A DNA stretch of 64,000 nucleotides from Gracilariopsis chorda (taxonomy: Eukaryota > Rhodophyta > Florideophyceae > Gracilariales > Gracilariaceae). Of the stretch, positions 60,946 to 64,000 are shown one piece after another. How positions within the stretch are numbered: the stretch's first letter is position 1; the number at the start of each line of letters is the position of its first letter. Made by a program: the position numbers and the translations under genes. The notes below the pieces were generated by a model. That model made no database searches. It saw nothing but the letters and a program-made list of their open reading frames with translations, and was not told the origin of the DNA. The DNA lies in contig NBIV01000122.1 of assembly GCA_003194525.1 (NCBI GenBank), positions 164,523 to 228,522 on the forward strand, in the 5' to 3' direction.

Positions 60946-62975
60946 GGGACCGAATCGACCGCTGGGTGCGGCTGAGCCCGTTCCGAAAGGTTAGGGTTGT
61001 TACCGTTCGCGGTTTTCGCGGCTTCTCGAGCTTGAGCATTGTGGACCGCAGCCTTTGCGTCTTCATACGAATTACTCGGGACACGAGCCTTATGCTCCGG
61101 TGGGAGATTCTCATAATTTCCCACGATCTTCCACATCTCGCGAATGGGGAGGGTACACTGCGACGCAGTATGACCTTCAAGGTAACAAATGTAGCAAATC
61201 AGCGGGGCTGAACGTGTTCCGGTGGCGTGGGACATCATTCCGCGGTGCTGAGGGTGTTGTGGTTGGAATGCTAGTTGCTTCGGGTTGGACCATCCCGGGC
61301 GGGAGTGTCTTGTGGCGCTCGACGCGTAGGCTAGCGGGGCTGGGGGAACCCGACCGGGTTTGCGTAAAAGGCCGGATCTACCACGGGGGTGTAACCGTGG
61401 ACGGCAGTTCCGAGGTTGCCAACGACTGTTCAAGACTGCCAAGATACTGGATGTTATCCGCAAATCCGGAAGGTGGTCCCGGGTTAGGAGAGATGCCGAG
61501 GAAGCCTCGTTCTCGACGAAGAGAGCCTTCGACGACCGACGCCTCGGGTCTCTCGCTCTGAGGGTGTCACCCTCAGCCTGCGCGTACTGGACCAGTTCCA
61601 GATACGTCGCCTTGCGCTTCTCTTCCCTGTAGCGGGACACCAGTGCCCTGATACCAGGATCTAAACCATCCACCAGCATGGAGCAACGCTCAAAAGCGGT
61701 AAACACATTTCCACAACGATGAAACGCTTTATTCAAGCGAGTTGAATACGACGTTTCCGTTTCACCAGGCTTCTGTTTCGTATCGCGAACCGCCACGATG
61801 GCTTGACTGATTGCAGTTCCCGTCGCGTACGACCTGAGCAGGTAGTGTACAGCCTCGGGCCAGCACGTAACACCTCCTTCTGAGGCCCTGGACGAACCCC
61901 TGACCGAGTTGTACTGATCTTCAGCCATTCCTGAAAGAAAGTAGGGCAACGCAACGTATGCCTGCGCCTCACTCATTTCGAGTACGTCTGCTTCCTGCAC
62001 AAAGCGGGCCAGAAAATCCAACACGAGGATCGGATCTTCACCGGAGAACTTCTGCTTAAGCATCGTCACATTCATACGACGTATGAGATCCTTCACCCGA
62101 CCGGTGTCTCTCGAACTTCGAGTGCCCGAAGAGTCTTCCAATCGGTAATAACGATAGGACAACAGCTTCCTGTAAAGGGGATTCGTCGGTTTCAATTCCT
62201 TCAAGCCGAAATGACGGCGACCTTTCTCCCGCGCACGGATTGCTCCATGGGAGGTGTAGGTAGCCCTCGAACTAGGTTCTTCTCCGCGACGGCGGCCTCT
62301 CCCTTCACGCGATGATCTCGAAGACGAGCTACTCGAACTTGTTTCCGAGTCGGAACTTGGCGAAACTTCATAACGATGAACTCTCTTTCCAGGGTGACGG
62401 GGGAGGTGACTGGAGCGGTGTTGGGTTGAGATGACCTTCACTTCCTCCTGTCTCGGAGCGTTCAGGTCTTCTCTGAGCAACGCTTCCAGCGTGTCCATAC
62501 GTCCGGTTACCCGCATCATATGGGTTTTAACTTCCTCCACGAACTCCCGATATCCTTCTACGAAGGCAGCCGGAGTACCCAGACACTCCAGAATGGAATT
62601 CACATCAGCTCTCAGGAGACGAATATCTCCCGAATAATCCCGAGCCAGGGAGTCACTCCATCGCCGTTCCAACTCGGTAACTTGCTGCGAGAGGGAGGCG
62701 TGGGCCACATTGGCAATGTCGATTCTCGACTCGAGGAGATGGTACTTAGGCGACCCGGGTCTCGGGGGGACAGCCGACGGCGTTTCGACCACCGGAGGTG
62801 GCGTAGTGGCCACAGCTGTCACGGCTCGAGGCACCGAGGTTGCCGATGGGATTCCTTGGGATTCCAGACCGACGGCATTGGTAAGTAGTTGTTCCGGAAC
62901 GGACCTTCGTGATCTCGCCGCTGCGGCGTTCCGTTGCGGACCATTCCTGGGGGAACTCGGAGCTGTGGGTAGCAT
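60936..62975 (-). CDS. gag: Gag of minus-strand chromovirus
   Basis: 679 codons from ATG 62975, which lies 150 nt after the LTR end. N-terminal Ser/Pro/Arg-rich part, a Ser/Arg run (SSSSSSRSSREGRGRRRGEE), the retrotransposon Gag capsid region (VRDTKQKPGETETSYSTRLN; MLVDGLDPGIRALVSRY) and a standard zinc knuckle CYICYLEGHTASQC (CX2CX4HX4C). The ORF ends with VDSVPKN at TAA 60936-60938, directly after the frameshift heptamer. Gag forms the particle and packages the RNA. Confidence 0.9.
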   Translation of the reverse strand: MLPTAPSSPRNGPQRNAAAARSRRSVPEQLLTNAVGLESQGIPSATSVPRAVTAVATTPPPVVETPSAVPPRPGSPKYHLLESRIDIANVAHASLSQQVTELERRWSDSLARDYSGDIRLLRADVNSILECLGTPAAFVEGYREFVEEVKTHMMRVTGRMDTLEALLREDLNAPRQEEVKVISTQHRSSHLPRHPGKRVHRYEVSPSSDSETSSSSSSSRSSREGRGRRRGEEPSSRATYTSHGAIRAREKGRRHFGLKELKPTNPLYRKLLSYRYYRLEDSSGTRSSRDTGRVKDLIRRMNVTMLKQKFSGEDPILVLDFLARFVQEADVLEMSEAQAYVALPYFLSGMAEDQYNSVRGSSRASEGGVTCWPEAVHYLLRSYATGTAISQAIVAVRDTKQKPGETETSYSTRLNKAFHRCGNVFTAFERCSMLVDGLDPGIRALVSRYREEKRKATYLELVQYAQAEGDTLRARDPRRRSSKALFVENEASSASLLTRDHLPDLRITSSILAVLNSRWQPRNCRPRLHPRGRSGLLRKPGRVPPAPLAYASSATRHSRPGWSNPKQLAFQPQHPQHRGMMSHATGTRSAPLICYICYLEGHTASQCTLPIREMWKIVGNYENLPPEHKARVPSNSYEDAKAAVHNAQAREAAKTANGNNPNLSERAQPHPAVDSVPKN

Positions 62976-63109
62976 ACTGCAGATAGCCGTCCACGGCTTA
63001 CTTCACCAGTCCCACGGCTTGGGAATCTCAACGAATGAGCAAAAAGGGATAAAAGGGAAAAGGGGAAGCGGACTTCCGACAGGCCGGATTGAAAGCCAAA
63101 CCCGTTCTA

Positions 63110-63122
63110 GGTCGGGAGACCA
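63110..63122 (-). promoter_or_regulatory. primer-binding site
   Basis: On the minus strand TGGTCTCCCGACC begins two bases after the LTR end, complementary to a tRNA ending GGGAGACCA; the tRNA is not identified. Confidence 0.55.
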
Positions 63123-63124
63123 CT

Positions 63125-64000
63125 TGTGGTGCAATCCCGGTGTGGGAAAGGCACCCAAGGCAGCTCGAAGCCTTGCTCTCTTGGAGAGGTAGGCCCAGCT
63201 GGGTAGAGCCCTCCGTGTCCCGTATGACGGGTGTAACTCCGTCGGGAGCCTGGATGTACCTCGGAGGTTTAGGGGTTAGAACGGGTCGGAACCACGGCTG
63301 GTCCGGAAGTAGCCTGCGAACAGTGGAACAAAAGAGGGAAAGGGACCACCCGACGGGGGCGTGCGGAAAGCGGGAACAGACCCCGGAGGGGGGTGCCGAT
63401 ACACACACACGAACACGCACCGCGCGGCGGTTAGGGGATATGAGGGGAAGGGATGGTCTCACGGTCTCACGACACACGTCGGTAATATCAATACCCAAAA
63501 CTGGGGCGGAGATAGGGCCTGTACGGGCGGTCACACGACAACAACGAATACCACGAGTGGTCACAACCCACTGGGTACGACGAGCACGGTCTCCTCGGTG
63601 GTGCGAGTCGGGTGAAACTATCGGGCAAGCGGTGTACCTCCGCGAGGAGTTAGACACTTCGCATGGCGAATAGAGTCAGAGCCGAACTCTTGTTACTTTT
63701 CTTGGTGAGCTCGCCGCCGTGCGGCCGACGCTCAAGTACTAGCTCAGTGCAGTACAGTAGGTAGTGCACTAGCCTAAGTAAAATTAACCCCTAAACTATA
63801 CTAAAATAAGTAGCCGTTTTGGGCCTCCTGGCCGGGGCTGTAGCCACGTGTCCACCACCCTTGCCAGGCAAGTACCACAAAATATGAATGTTCCCATAAC
63901 CACCCTGGGTAACCGACCGCTAATTAGCCCGGTAAACGGGGCTAAATTCATGCATCCCGCTTCATCGCTCGCACCGAGTACACCTCAGATATGAGTTTCA
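63125..64000 (-). repeat. 5' LTR of minus-strand chromovirus (partial)
   Basis: 876 bp matching 52548-53430 almost exactly, with a few substitutions and one-base gaps (for example near 63,914 and 63,940). The window ends about 30 bp before its expected outer end, so the right target duplication cannot be checked. Confidence 0.92.

Larger units (their letters stand above)
52548..64000 (-). mobile_element. chromovirus on minus strand with antisense ORF (5' LTR cut by window end)
   Basis: From right to left: 5' LTR (63125 to past 64000), primer-binding site, gag, protease-RT-RNase H, integrase, linker, chromodomain, then a long ORF on the opposite strand and the 3' LTR (52548-53460). Length would be about 11.5 kb. 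The LTRs differ by a few single bases and one-base indels over the visible part, so the insertion is fairly young, but the chromodomain and the RT/integrase junction carry frame changes. The element is unlike the one at 20013 in sequence and GC content. Confidence 0.9.

Noticed and set aside
61055-61561. 168-codon plus-strand ORF in the chromovirus gag region
   Set aside because: Shadow of gag on the other strand; no motifs and no decayed copy elsewhere, unlike the ORF at 53637.
63028-63673. Long ORFs on both strands inside the 5' LTR (also 52511-53096)
   Set aside because: They recur only because the LTR is repeated; no domain, and LTRs are not normally coding.
1-64000. CRISPR array, prokaryotic operon or phage
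   Set aside because: No regularly spaced repeats and no ribosome-binding-site-led gene clusters; content is eukaryotic retrotransposons and TATA-driven genes.

Overview
The window is nuclear DNA of a eukaryote. It has TATA boxes about 110-140 bp upstream of several short, apparently unspliced genes, LTR retrotransposons of both major superfamilies, remnants of MULE and PIF1/Helitron-type transposons, and a host gene with a plastid-type leader carrying Phe near its N-terminus. The best guess is a red alga, perhaps a florideophyte such as Chondrus. This is inferred from style and composition; no sequence was searched against a database. Little of the window is ordinary host gene space.

Layout. 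1-900: broken PIF1-type helicase (-). 1607-2999: one copy of a 1.4-kb dispersed repeat (second copy 50142-51550) that contains a diverged chromovirus-LTR-like part. 4585-8386: decayed MULE transposase region (-). 8850-9160: 0.3-kb repeat, inverted relative to 49840-50141. 11173-11456: two direct repeats around a perfect 24-bp hairpin. 11928-17340: Sel1-repeat fragments (+ and -) and a decayed Ty3/gypsy integrase. 17806-18243: small secreted six-cysteine protein. 18323-37007: one large nest. An old Ty1/copia element (LTRs at 18323 and 36778) was split in its protease region by an intact chromovirus (20013-25005, TSD GTTTC, LTRs apparently identical). The same stretch also holds a second, older copia element (28666-33667, TSD ACAGT) and a probable solo chromovirus LTR (33676-34471).

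37644-49130 is the gene-containing island: a glutathione S-transferase (-), a probably plastid-targeted heme-oxygenase-like diiron oxidase (+), a low-complexity/coiled-coil protein (+), a small Tudor-like protein (+) and a secreted protein with a Cys-rich tail whose frame is broken (-). 49840-64000 is again retrotransposon: an old fragment, then a nearly complete chromovirus on the minus strand (52548 to beyond 64000). That element carries a long antisense ORF with its own TATA box between its 3' LTR and its chromodomain.

Points of most interest. (1) The young chromovirus has a textbook -1 frameshift site: A_AAA_AAC directly before the gag stop, a 5-nt spacer, then a 7-bp GC-rich hairpin. (2) The second, quite different chromovirus has G_AAA_AAC at exactly the same place. 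(3) Both copia elements have a primer-binding site matching the anticodon half of initiator tRNA-Met, and the gag ATG lies inside that site. (4) The antisense ORF is about 570 codons, and a decayed relative lies in the same position behind an older LTR-like sequence. Coordinates and motifs were read by eye; homology calls are from motif recognition.
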